This document shows, one piece after another, positions 1 through 12,100 of a DNA stretch of 64,000 bases. This stretch comes from Thunnus maccoyii (Eukaryota; Chordata; Actinopteri; Scombriformes; Scombridae). The stretch covers positions 13,689,501 through 13,753,500 of the forward strand of contig NC_056550.1 in the NCBI RefSeq assembly GCF_910596095.1, in the 5' to 3' direction. Under the pieces are notes generated by a model. The model was not told the DNA's origin. It ran no database searches and saw only the letters and a list, made by a program, of their open reading frames with translations. Positions within the stretch are counted from its first letter, which is position 1. Every line of letters begins with the position of its first letter. A program made the position numbers and the translations under genes.

Positions 1-2901
1 GAAATATGATCCTTTTTGTTGTCAAACTCACTAGCAGATTGACGAATGAGATGCCATTAGAGAAAGCAACTGTTTGTAAGAGAAGAAATTTCCAGACACC
101 TTTTTTTGGCCACTGGAGAAACTCTGTATTTAACTTTTCCCCACAAGCCTCAGCCCTGCCTGGTGAGGACGGTCAGTAAAACTCACTCTGAGGAGGGAAA
201 AAAGAAATCATCAATCAGCATCTCACCCAGTGTCATCTCAAAATTAGGTGGTGTGACAAACAACACAGAGCAATTGCGATCTACTCCCCTAATAGGGACA
301 CACCACCAAACTCACCAGCCACATTAGATCCATTTCTGACGACAGCAGGGCCACAAATGGGGAGAGATGGGCTTGTATAACCACAACTGACGTGGGAGCA
401 AACAGCAGAGCAGCACACTTTTTAAGATAATATGACAGAATGACTCTTTTCTCCTTATAACCCAAGTGTGGGAAAAAAAAATAACTTTGTGGGATTGTAG
501 CCAAGAGAAGATTTTTCTTGCCACACACTCTGACAGGTGGCAGCAGACATGGGGAAGGTGGAGCCCTGCGTTACTGAGCTGAACTCCCCTTGGCGCACAG
601 CTGGGAAGCAAGAAAGGCGAGGCAGCCGACAAGTTTAGTCTGTCAGATGGCTTCTCTCTTTCAATGTTGAGCATTAGAGAAGCAGTTGGGATTCTACACT
701 GGTACCTGACACTGTTTTACTGCTGCTGTCAGGTTGTGAAGGTATTAATTCATCATAGAGATAGGAGATATGGAGTCAGTCAGCTACAATATGCTCGTCA
801 TGCATTCCACAGGTGATTGACTTGTGGGATGGGAAAAATCTCTCACTGTTGGTCTTAACAGATAGAAATTTCTGTCTCCATTCTGTGCCAAGAAGGTGTT
901 TTGGACGCCATTGATATCCCTATAGCTGCCACATTTTTATGGCAGGCATACATCTTGTCTAGTTGCATTTACTGGTCCTGTTTTTCTGGTTCCTAAACAT
1001 GCAATATATAAAATGTAGTACATCTCTCTTCACTGAAAGTCCCCCCCCCCCTTCTTTGGACACCGTAAAAGAGCTCCCCATTACCCCTTCAACAGAGACA
1101 TCCCTGCCTCTATCCACCCACGCAGACTTCTGCTTTCTTCCCCCAATCCCCTTCATCCCTCCCGAGTCTCCCAGGTGTACTCTAACTCATGAGCTGGAGC
1201 AGGAAGCCACACTTCATTAAGGTCTGTACTGATCCTGAGGTGCCGGAGCCGGAGGCTAAGTCAATGATAGAGCCAGAGTGAAATCTCTCTGTTAGTCTGC
1301 AAGGCACGAACACACAGCCAGAGGCCAGCGAGACACTGTTTACCCCAGGGCTGGCTCGGTTCAATTTTGGCTCTTGTAATTAAAGCTACAAGGCTATTTT
1401 TGGAGAAGCAGACTTTTTAAATGCACGACAGAAGGGTTTTGACTTACTTTTTTTTGGAATCACTTACTGTATGCAACATTATGCAAGGAAGGGAGAGAAC
1501 TTCCTTTTTACCTTTTTATTTTTTTGATACAGATGCTGTAGCGAGCAACCTCTCCCACTTTTTGGTTTTTCTTTTTTTATGATTAAGCAAGAGTTTGGCC
1601 ACAAATTGGTGGGTTTAAGCACCGTGACATCAGAATTTACTCTGGGAATTAAGTGCAATCCCTAAAAACTGCTCTCTAGACAGTCTCGCATCTGAGATCA
1701 AAGCCAACCTCAGATCTACTGTGAGTCAGAATGAACAAGGGGTGTAGAAGTTAAATTGCACCCTTATGAACTTTTATCATAGAGAATCAGACAAAATACT
1801 GACAAATGATGTAATTCCTGTTGTGATGTGAGAGATGCGACAACAGAGTTACGAGAAAATGAGAGAAATAGGGCCTTAGCTGTGAGGTAAATGGGGCTCT
1901 GTTGGCCCAGGCAGAATGTTTTCATGTTTGTGTCATGTGTAACTGTGAAGTATAGCAGCAATGCTCTTCCATTACGCACTTGACTTCAGCTGTTCGAGTG
2001 TGCTTAATTGGCAGTCTGTTCAGAGACTTCCTCTGTGGAAGATAATGATGGTTCAGTGGAAGGCTGGGCATAGAACTGTTGCACATTCAGTCCTAATGCA
2101 CGGCCATGTGTGTGTAGTGTGCATGCCAACATACTGTATTTGCTGGCATGTGTCTTTGAGAGGGGAGAAGCAAAAAAAGAGGAAGGAACAGACACACAGA
2201 TGGAGATTGAGAAAGCAGAGTGGAAGAGACACTTTAGACTCCAACCATTTCTTTCCCTTCTCTACTTCCACCAGTCCTTAAAAAGACAGTCCTTAAAATG
2301 ATTTGTAGTATCAAAGCAGCAATATTTGAGGGTTTAATGTTCCAGGATTTATGGAAAACTTAAATACAATTTGCTTTGTCTTTTTCTGATACATATGCAA
2401 GGATTAATGAAAAATGTGAGGTGAAGGCAACCCCCCCCCCCCACCACCAGTTCTGTAGAGCTGAAACCCACATACATCAAAGTCAAGGCTTAATTTGATC
2501 TTGTGATACAGGAAAGCAGATAAAAGGTAGCAGATACACCATGAAGGATGTTCCCACAATATCCAGCTGAAGTCATTTTTTCTGCTGTTTTTTCTTAATA
2601 TTTCATTCACTTTCCACCACCATTTTTTCCTCCTCTGTCTTTCTAAATCTGGCAAAAGACAAACTCCTGATTGTGACTATACAGTTAGGGGAGCTGTCAG
2701 CTAGCAACCGCACAATAAATTCACTTTACAAATAGAAAAGTTTTACCTATACATATTACATCTATGTCTGACCACATCAAGTGTCAAGAAGACCTTGACA
2801 TGAACCTTTACTGTAAGCACAAGCAAGAACCCTACTCACAAAACCACATCATCAAACAGCCGACATTCTTTCACCAGCTGTAATATGAGGAAGCTCCGTA
2901 C
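1..2901 (-). other. cacng1: cacng1 intron 1 (part), no coding exon seen
   Basis: This stretch lies downstream of the splice donor of cacng1 exon 1, so it should be the start of that gene's first intron, which runs past the left edge. I looked on the minus strand for the expected second exon (FRHFNPGE-type residues), the YYYSWSFACAC segment and the RNPWE tail of gamma-1 and found none. The longest open frames (up to about 115 codons) have no family features. Homopolymer runs occur near 1040 (C), 1448 (T) and 2431 (C). No transposon was recognised. Confidence 0.6.
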
Positions 2902-3142
2902 CTCCAGGTAAACTGATGGGGCCGCAGCCTTTGCCTTGGGGGTCCTCCTCCACGATGAAAATGCTCTTCTTGCAGAGCCTCCAGAGGCCAAAGTGGGCCG
3001 CCTCGCAGGTAGCGTTGAACTTCTCCACCCGGGGGCTAAGCACAGCCCAGTGGTCAGTCACCACGGCTGCCAGCATTGACGACATGCCCACCAAAATCAC
3101 CACAGAGGTGATCTTGACCTTGGTCGCCTGCTCCTCATACAT
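2902..3142 (-). CDS. cacng1: Voltage-dependent calcium channel gamma-1 subunit, first coding exon
   Basis: This exon encodes the N-terminus of the skeletal-muscle calcium-channel gamma subunit, a four-pass membrane protein of the claudin/PMP22 superfamily that associates with the dihydropyridine receptor. It has 80 codons plus one base (phase 1). The start MYEEQATKVK is followed by the first membrane helix and then AVVTDHWAVLSP, which is nearly identical to human gamma-1. Next come an N-glycosylation site (NAT), the cysteine of ATCEAAH and the family signature FGLWRLC. The exon ends at GCGPISLPG with a good donor (G|GTACGG), where the human exon also ends. An in-frame upstream ATG at 3235 exists, but the frame there is a CA-rich repeat with no conservation, so 3142 is preferred. 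Later exons lie outside the window. The gene follows cacng4 in the same orientation, as in human. Which teleost copy (a or b) this is cannot be decided. Confidence 0.88.
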
Positions 3143-6100
3143 GTTGCTGCTCGATGTGCAAAAAGTTGTAAGCAGGAAAGAGGTGTTAGTCTGTGTGTGC
3201 GCGTGCCTGTGTTTGCATGTGTGTGTGTGTGACACGAGTAAGTGAAATGCTAGTGTGTATGTGGCTTTGTCTAGATAGAGTGTGTGAGATCGTAAAGACG
3301 GTCAAAGTTGCCTTTGTCCTGCTTGTTTTTAGCTCCTCTGCGTCGGATGTTGACTCCAGAGGTTCCCCCTGTCTTGTTCACAGCTTCACTACACTTCTGA
3401 TGTCCTCTCCTCTCCCGTCCACGACTCTTTCTTTCTCTTTCTCTGCCTTGTGCCTGGTGCTTGGTTAAAAAAAAAGGGGGCCAGATAACAGTGCCCTAGT
3501 TTCTACCGCTCTCCTCTCTTCCTCTCCCTCCCTAGTTGCTGTTGGTGAGCTGAGGCCATTCAGCTACATGATGATATACCGGGAAATGTTTACACCTATC
3601 ACACCTATTACCTGACCCTTCTGATGTTGATAAGTCGGGTCAAGATCAGACACTTTCATTTAAAGTTTAGACACATTCTATTGATTGTGAGCGTTCCAGT
3701 TGTGCACTTCTAACTACAGCATAAAAGACAATCCAGTGAAAACCTTTGTCAAGTTTTGACAGTGCTGTTTAATATTTCATTTGCATGCCAAATACTGATG
3801 TTATCAATCTATCACTTATCTAGAACATTCTCTGTCAAATCTCTCTCATATTCTTATTCAGTCCGATCTGTTTCCAGCTCAGTTGTCTCTGGTGCTGTGT
3901 GCCAGGGGACTCTTGGGGGGGAGATTTCCTTTATTAGTTGTCGTCTGAATGAGCTAACCTACTTACTCAGCCAATCAGCTGTCAAGGTTTGAGACACGGG
4001 TCCCACCTGATGGCAGCAGCTGATCCGAATTCGGAAGGGCAGAAAAAGGGCTTCAACAAAGGACCTTTAAAATGTTTTGTTTATTCTGTTTATACAGTTT
4101 AAATATGCTTGTCTATGCAGCACAGTAGAGAGTTCTCCATTTCCGTTCATTCCTGTGTTTAATGAATCAACCTTCTGTATGTTCTTGAATATGTGTGTAC
4201 ATTAAGTTAATTGGAACAAGCTCTCCTGCTTACTTTTGAAATCCTACAAGTGGTTGTCACATACTGTATGCTGCACTTGGTTGCTACTATGTCTTTTCCT
4301 TTTATGAACTGACATGATAAAGCCTTTAATATTATCTCCTTTATAGATCTAGGGAAAGAAATGATATATCACACAGTTTGAGGAGGGAAAAACTGTAAAA
4401 TCCTGATACATCTCAGAGGCACAATCAACCTTTCCCCCATGAAATACTTGAGTAAATGGACATGCTTTTTATAAACCACTTTGCCCCACTTTAGACAGGA
4501 CTCTGGCCCATTTTCAGCCCTGTCAACGCTCGCACAGCTCTGGGTTTTTTAACACATTAAATGGCAAGACATTTAAAGCAAGCGCTCAAGGTAAAGGGAA
4601 AGTCTTTCACGAGAATGATACGATGCTTGCTTGTTTGTGTGAATGTGCGTGTGTAAGAGTGTAAATCAAAGAGAGAGTCTGGAAGCTTTGTATATTGTAT
4701 AGGCCAATTATATGAAATAGGCATTCATGTCTGTGTGTGTAAGGAAGAGAAATGGACAGAAAAAAAACACAGTTGTGTGAGTGTGACGTCTCACACTTTT
4801 TAGAAAATGAATGTAACTTGAGAGAACCAAAGTGCTTTCTGTAAACACCATCACAAGCTAACTGAACCAGGAAATTGATCATTAAAGATAAATCATTTCA
4901 CTCACTAGCTTTGACAAAAAGAAACCCCACAGTGGGGGTTGAGAGGAGATGAGAGACAGTTGTGTTCATTATCACGCTCCACCTGGATACATTTGCAGTG
5001 AAACAGCTTTTTCTCCCAGAGGACGAGTCCCTTGCTGAGGCTGTGAGAGCGACCGCTTGTCTCTAAGTGTGTAATAATAGTGTCTTTTGGCGCAGCCTGT
5101 CTTACTGGGTGACCCTCTGACCTGCTTCATTTGCTCATGGTCCCCTGGCGTCTGCAGAGAGACAAAACACCTCACAGTTGCAGAGTCTCCAAGCAACAGC
5201 CGGCGGTGTGGATGACCGTTGTAACCCGTTATCAACGATCAAGTGTGTCTTACTGGAGGGATCAGCTCATGTCAACTGCGGAGGGATGAGAAACGCTGAA
5301 AACAGATGACAGCATCTGGCGAGGAGGCATCTCTTACTCACTTGTAAGTGCCACTCACTGGATTGTCATCAATATTAAGCCTACCAGGAATATAGCTGGC
5401 AAGCTCTCAGTGGCAGATCTGCTCGAGCAATGACAGAAACATACAAAATCACTTCTACTGAAATCAAGATTGACACGTCTAAACTCAGCAGTGATTAACT
5501 TCAATTATGGCTGCCAGCTTCCCTGTTAGAATTTTTATTCCAGGATGAAAAACAACCTTAATTGGTGGCTAATTTTACCCATAGCAGAATAGATTGCATA
5601 GCCTTCAGAGGGACCCGACTGTATTCATTTGCTAATGACAGGCAACATTACTCAAGCTAAATTAGATTACCCATGCCCCAAGGCCATTTCTATGAGGGTC
5701 ATGTTAATATTCTTCTCTAAAACAGCGGGATCAGTCACCATACACGTTCGCCTCCGTGGCACCATCCTCACTCATTTAACCTGTTATACCAAGAGCTTTT
5801 CTCCATCCATCTACGTGAAGCAGAGGTTATGTGATGTTGGATAGTGAATTGTGGGTTAATGAGCAAAGATTAAAGAAAAATGAAATTAGGTGAAAATTAC
5901 AAGGGCGGGCGTAGCTGCTGTACTGCAACATCACATATTACTATCAAAAAATAATTTCCCCAGCTAGATAAACAGCTCTGTTTCCTCTTTGAACAAAATG
6001 AAATCACACCAGCATAATTATCCATATCAGACAGCAACTGGATAATGTATGAGGCACATCATACCTCAGTGTATGTAATTATCTAACTGGTGGTTTTATA

Positions 6101-9100
6101 AACCTGAAACAGAGAGTTCTCTCCAGGAACATTATGATACAGTGCTTTTGAACTATATGCAAACAGCAACTATAACAGGCCTACAGGTTTTTCCATGCAG
6201 GTTCATAGCTGCATGTGATCAAACCTTTGCAGAGCATAACTCTGAAGAAAAAAAAGTAATTGATTCATATGATTCACAGAAACACATTAAGAAAAGAAGA
6301 GTTTGCTCTGCTCACTGACTGAATCAGTCGGGCGACTGCTGAGATAAAAAATGGCTTCGTTCGGTCAGGTGGCATCTCTCTGAGGGAGAGTGACGGCTTT
6401 TTAACATTTTGATCTAAGAGCGCTGCCATTAGCGTGATGCTGACTGATTTATTTCTCTGCCAAACAATGTGGAGACTCCAAGGCTGAAGTGGCCCATTCA
6501 TCATGAGATGACAGTGATTCAGTCTTATGCGTCTGAACTGAAGAGGCATTCAGGACTCGGAGAAGGTCAGTCCCAGAAATCTGAATGAAACACTACAATC
6601 AAAGGTCTTCAATGGAAAACAAGCTCCGCTGAGATTATTCCTCCACTGTAATCATTTGACATACAGTCTATACATTAACTGGTCTGTATTCCTTTGATGG
6701 AGGGTAGTCCTGTTACATTTTTCCTGGGGTGAATATGTTGATATTTTTTTAAAGAAATCACCACTAAAGCACAACAATGTGACCCTGATTTAGTTTATTG
6801 GTCTATGTACAGTATGTTTTTGGTAGTAACTAAAGAGTGACAATAAGAAAAAACAATTGCTTATTAGAATGGAACAATAAAATCAGGAGAAAAAAAATAA
6901 AACAAAGGCACCCTACTATCCAATATCAAAAAAACAAAGTACCTTCCAGTTGGTTTCTTCAATTTCTGGTGAAGGCGTCTCGGAAAATGAGTTCATGTTT
7001 TTTGATACAAGAAGACAAGAGTGCCTTAGTTTCTTTCCCTGTGATTTTTTATTCTCATCAGATTAGCACGTGCTCCGCTGAACCTCCATACTCAAAGCTT
7101 TATTATTAATTCCTTGAAAAAAGAAAATGTGCTTATTTCACCACAACAGTAAGCCATAAATAAATAAAAGCACATACAGTAAAGTACAGCTGCTGTATAC
7201 ACATATCTTCTCCTAATGTACTTACTGTACTTCACCTTACAAAACAGAATATTCAGTAGGTTATCTTCTTTTTTTTACTGATAACAGCAAAACCAGTGAT
7301 TGTTAACCGGAATATAAAATGGTAAATTTAATTGTATGATCGATGCCAGATTGCTTCAAGCCATTATTCAACAAGCTGCATCAGTATTTGAGACATTGTT
7401 CAGTAAAATAATGCTTTGAATCATCTGTACATGTCTTTAAATGTGTATTTCTTGTGGTGTTTTTTAGTGTACTTTTATATACAACTTTACATTACAAACA
7501 AACACATTTGGATTTTTTTTCCCCACACTGTGATATAAAAGTGTAAGATCTACAATCCGAATGGATCATACTGATGGCTTTATATTACATGGGCTCAGCT
7601 GGATATATGTGGTATCGCTAAAGGAATATCAAACACACTAAATACAATCAAATACTATTCTGTGGTTGAGTGAGCTCGTTTGCCAAACCAGAACCAGCTG
7701 AATAGCCCTAAGACTGAGAAAAAAGCCCACCCCAACTGGTTCTTAGAGAAAGCTCAAGCAAACACTCACAACATTTTCTGCAGTACCTACCAATACAATA
7801 ATGGCATTTTTTTCTTTTCTTCATTTTCACCAGGTCTATCTTTATCACTGGTCCATTGCTGCCACAAAGCATGGAGAGGACCTCAAAAGTGTAAAGCCTG
7901 CCACAACACAGTATTTCCTGAGAGAACTGAAAGAAAGAGCAGTGATGGATGTGCAGGATGGCCGTACACACACATTAGAGTCTTCAGGGACGCGGTTGCA
8001 GACAGCTCCCTCTGCCACTGTCTGGGGTCTCTGTTCGACACAGGAGGGGGAAATAGACGGCCAGATGGACTCACAGGCGGTGTGACAGACAGACTGCCTG
8101 GCTCTGATCCTTATCCATTAAACACTCTGGATGCCAGGGCTCCATTCAGAGCAAAAGGAAGTCCTGACCTGTGCCTTTTCGCAGTTCTGGGCACCCCCTT
8201 TTTGTCAGCTGTTCTTCTTTTGTGACAGGCACATACACAATGTCACATCCATCAGGGGAGGGGGGGATGGAAGGATGGCAGACTGATATGGAAGTGAATA
8301 AAAGGGGCCATTGAACAGAGGTGTTCCACTGACAAAACGGACATTTTGTTCCAAATGACAAACGTCAGTAAGGAAGAGACAGAAAAGAAGACAAAACCTT
8401 TCATATCTTTCATATTTGGGGGGATTCAATGGTTGACATGTACAATCTGCTAAAATATCAAACATTCAATACGTTGCAACTCGGCGAGTCAATCATTTTG
8501 TAAAGACAGACTCACAAAGCCTGCTCTCATCAAAAAGCAAAAATATTCGTCATTTGAGTTTGTTTCAAAGGCCATACATTATTCCAAAGGGCAGTGCTGG
8601 GAGAGAGTCATCTCTTTCAAATCTATGATTAGAGTATAAGGCAAGACCACAGTAGTTATGAGGACACAATAAAAACTTTGGAGAGAGGTCCACACTTTAT
8701 AGCAACTTCACACACAAATGGAACACTTTCAAGTCAAAGAGTACATATCATTTAGCACCTTGTTATATCATTTACAGGTAGTATAATGCTGATTGGCACA
8801 CCTCAACGTGTGTAGTGACCATTACCCAAACAAGGGTTATGATCAACACACTGGTAATTTAAGCATTTCGACGCAGCTGAACGATAACACTGATTTGGCT
8901 ACAGCACAGACAATGGTTACTCTATTCTGCTTTGATGATCTCTAAAAGCAGATACATGAGAAAGGAACTCATGATGGTTCTGTTAATTGGCTCGTCTTCT
9001 GTTCGGCTGACTGTCCTTTCGTCTCCTGGTTATTTCCAAAAAGGACAGTCTCTCTTTGAAAACTGTGCCTTTGAAAAGATGGCAGACTATCACAAGCACG

Positions 9101-9189
9101 CAGGCTCCAACAGGTCTGCCCACTGGTTTTTTCATCATTTTCCCGTTTATCCACTTCCAGGATTAACCTTGAGCCCATTCACATGCCGC
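3143..9189. other. cacng4-cacng1 intergenic region
   Basis: This is about 6 kb between the start of cacng1 and the stop of cacng4, and it includes the cacng1 promoter side (3143 to about 3600) and the cacng4 3' UTR side. The first 100 bases carry a TG/CA-rich tract (3193-3236). No supported coding exon was found. The open frame of 181 codons at 7680-8225 has no family resemblance and uneven composition. Segments at about 5560-6120 and 6270-6560 are free of simple repeats and rich in TAAT and GATA words, so they could be conserved regulatory DNA, but this is only an impression. Nothing else was recognised. Confidence 0.5.
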
Positions 9190-12100
9190 TCACACCGGTG
9201 TGGTTCTGCGGTTTACCCCATCCTTTAAATCATTGGGGAAACAGTTATGGACCTGGAGGAACTCAGCAGCTGCCTCGTGTTCGGGGCTGTACGTGTTCTC
9301 TGTCACACTGTCCCTCGCCAGGGCGTACATGGACAGCTCATCCAGGGGCCCACTAGAAGATGTTGCCCTCTTCAGTCCAACCACAGGTGAGTTCTCCCTT
9401 GAAGCCTCTGTAGAATGAGAGCTGGCGTGCGATGTCCGCCGGCGGTAGCGGAAACTCGGTATTCTCGAATATGGGGAAGAGGAAGAGAGTGAACGGATAA
9501 ACTCGCGCCGCGCCCTCCAGCGGACTTCCTTGTTTTTCTCAATGTAGATGTTGATTGTGAGGACGGCCACAGTTTCGGCCACAATGAAGGAAAGGGCGCC
9601 AAAGTAGAACGACCAGCCGTAGGAGTAAGTGTACTTCTTGTCATCGTCACGTTTATCACTGGGGTCTCCTGCATTGCTGGAGATGTAGACAATGATGCCA
9701 ATTATGTTGCTCAGACCTGATGAATGAGAAAAAGAAAGACAGAAAAATGAAACATGAAAAAAAGAAAGAGATGGAGGGAGGGAAATAGCATAAAAGGATG
9801 AGTAAAAAGGCGAAGGAAAAGCCAGCAAGGATCAATCATTCATGACTTTACCACTTTCAATCAGGACATCCATGAAAACTGTGTGAAGGTGTTTGTCAGC
9901 CAATGATTACAGGACTCTCATCACTACTGAGGCCCTTAATGACATGTGTCCTCAATATTCGTGTGTGAGATGTGTGATGAAGGAGACCCTGACCATCTTC
10001 GGTGGAGAATGAAGTTCATCTTTATGATTGCACCACTGATGAAGTACAATATGTGACCACAGGTGCCACTTTAAGCTGCCTTTCTTCATTATGGGACCCA
10101 GCCCTGACATCATCGCTCCAAGCTGGGATTCACGGCTGACAGTGTAATCCTCCGACTCACCTGCAGCTACAAAGAGAATGCCTGCACTGAGGAGGACATT
10201 GTTTGTCTTGTTGTAGACTCGGTCCACCCCTACACACAGCCCGCCGAGCATCAGCAGGATGGTACTGAGGATGGGGAACACACTGGAGGCACGAACTATA
10301 CCTGTAGAGACAGAGGAGGGAGGACATGGCAAAGACCTAATTAACTACTAAGTCACAGCAAATAGTTTAATGGAATTCATAAAACTTGCAGTAACTAACT
10401 TTCTGCCCTGACTGCCCCACTTGGGGGCAACGGAAACGGTTGCTTATTTACACATCCGGCGGTTACGGAGCAACATTGTCACTCATGGAGTCATATTTCT
10501 GTCCACCTGGTGCACGGACGACCAATATTCATTCTCTTGAATGCTGGTGAACATAATCAAGCATTTGACTATGTCGCTAGTCGCTAACTGTGTCTGCTGT
10601 TTGGTGTTGAGCATGTAGTGTACAGGGGGTTTTAGAGCCAAAAACAATTGTATGAGAGCAGTGAGAGTGAACCGACACAGTAAAGTCATGGGGCGGACAG
10701 CTAAACAATGAGCTGAAACTCACAATAAAGCTCAGTAAAGCCGAGGGGAGCTGCAGACTGGTAATAATTCCCTGTAGGTTTACTAGAAGCAACATCTCTC
10801 TTATTATGCATTGTCATTTAACACATTGTTATAATAAAAATATTGATTATACTTAATATTTGATTGTACAATAAAAGGACAAGTTGGAGAGATTAATGCA
10901 AAAGAATAAATCAATCAAACTATCAATAGATCAAAGCAATTACAAAGCAATTTACAGACACTGAAATACAATCATTTACAAGACATTTTTTAAATAAAAT
11001 GTATTTTAAAAAATCGGCCCTTTTAAATAATTGGCATTTTCATTGCCCTGTTGAGCCTTCATCTATCCAATCCCACCTCCTCTCCCATCCACTTTTGAGA
11101 ACTCCATTATCATGTATACTTTAGAGCCTTGTTGTGACAAAGCTTTGCTAATCAGCTGTGGGATGTAGCAAGAGCTCTCACTGACTATCACCTCCCCACA
11201 AATTAATCACTGTGCCATTTTTCAAGTTTCCAAGGACGGATGATCCCATTCAACTGTGAAGTCTTTTATTAAGCTGTCCTTTTATTTAGTCTGACTAATG
11301 GAGTTTGGACTTTGTCCAAAGTCTGATAAGTCTCCATATATTAAGCACATACTGAATTGGCAGTGCCTTAAATGAAGGTCCTTTGCTGATTGAATACCCC
11401 ATTTTTATATCAAATGAATCACAATCTATGTGTAAGCCTGGTCAATTTCGTCTTTTAACCAGTTTTCATAGAAAAATACATTAAGTTCTTTAGAGGAGCA
11501 GATTGATGTAAACTGGTTTTAACAAGGGATTTACTGTCTATCCCCACGTAGCCAAAAGTTGCTCTGTTTTCTGCTGCAAGAAGACTCCTCACCACAGTTT
11601 AGAGTAAACAAGTTCCTCTTTGAGTTGAGCACAGTTCAGAATATGCTTCGCTTAATTGGAAAAGGAAAGAGAAATGAGGGGAAAATGCAAACAAGCTGCT
11701 GATCCTACACCAACATCTCTCAAAGTAATTAAGAAATAAAAAACAATAAACTAGGGGGCATTTACACTGCAGATGGTACAGCATTTCTAGAATCTTATTT
11801 TCATCCAGATTTTTGTGTTCCTGTTTTTTGCAGATTTTCTCGCCTTTTTAAAGACGCATTTTAGTGAAAAAAGAGCCCTTTCTATGTTGGACCTCCATGC
11901 CAGTAAACACAGTGTAAAGTCAAGTTATCTTTTGTGAGAGTGGACTATACTGAGTCTTAAGTAAGAAACATTACATTCAAGTATGACAACCAACCACTGA
12001 CAATATAGAGAACTGGCTTTACCTTGCACTTAGGTTAGGCAAGGCTATAACTGCTTTAAAATCATCTCCAAGACTAGGACCTCAGTAATTATGAGTGTCT

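Noticed and set aside
1-2901. Further cacng1 exons inside the window
   Set aside because: The expected residues of exons 2-4 were not found on the minus strand. The first intron probably extends beyond the edge.
3143-3235. Upstream in-frame ATG that would extend cacng1 by 31 residues
   Set aside because: The extension translates a CA microsatellite (His/Thr repeats). The known gamma-1 proteins start near MYEEQ.
7680-8225. A 181-codon open frame on the plus strand between cacng1 and cacng4
   Set aside because: It has no recognisable domain, no splice context and low-complexity stretches. It overlaps other open frames on both strands and looks like chance.
9952-10160. Read-through of cacng4 exon 3 into the following intron as a coding variant
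   Set aside because: The frame continues only by chance. The donor at 10159-10160 is strong and exon 4 continues the conserved protein exactly.
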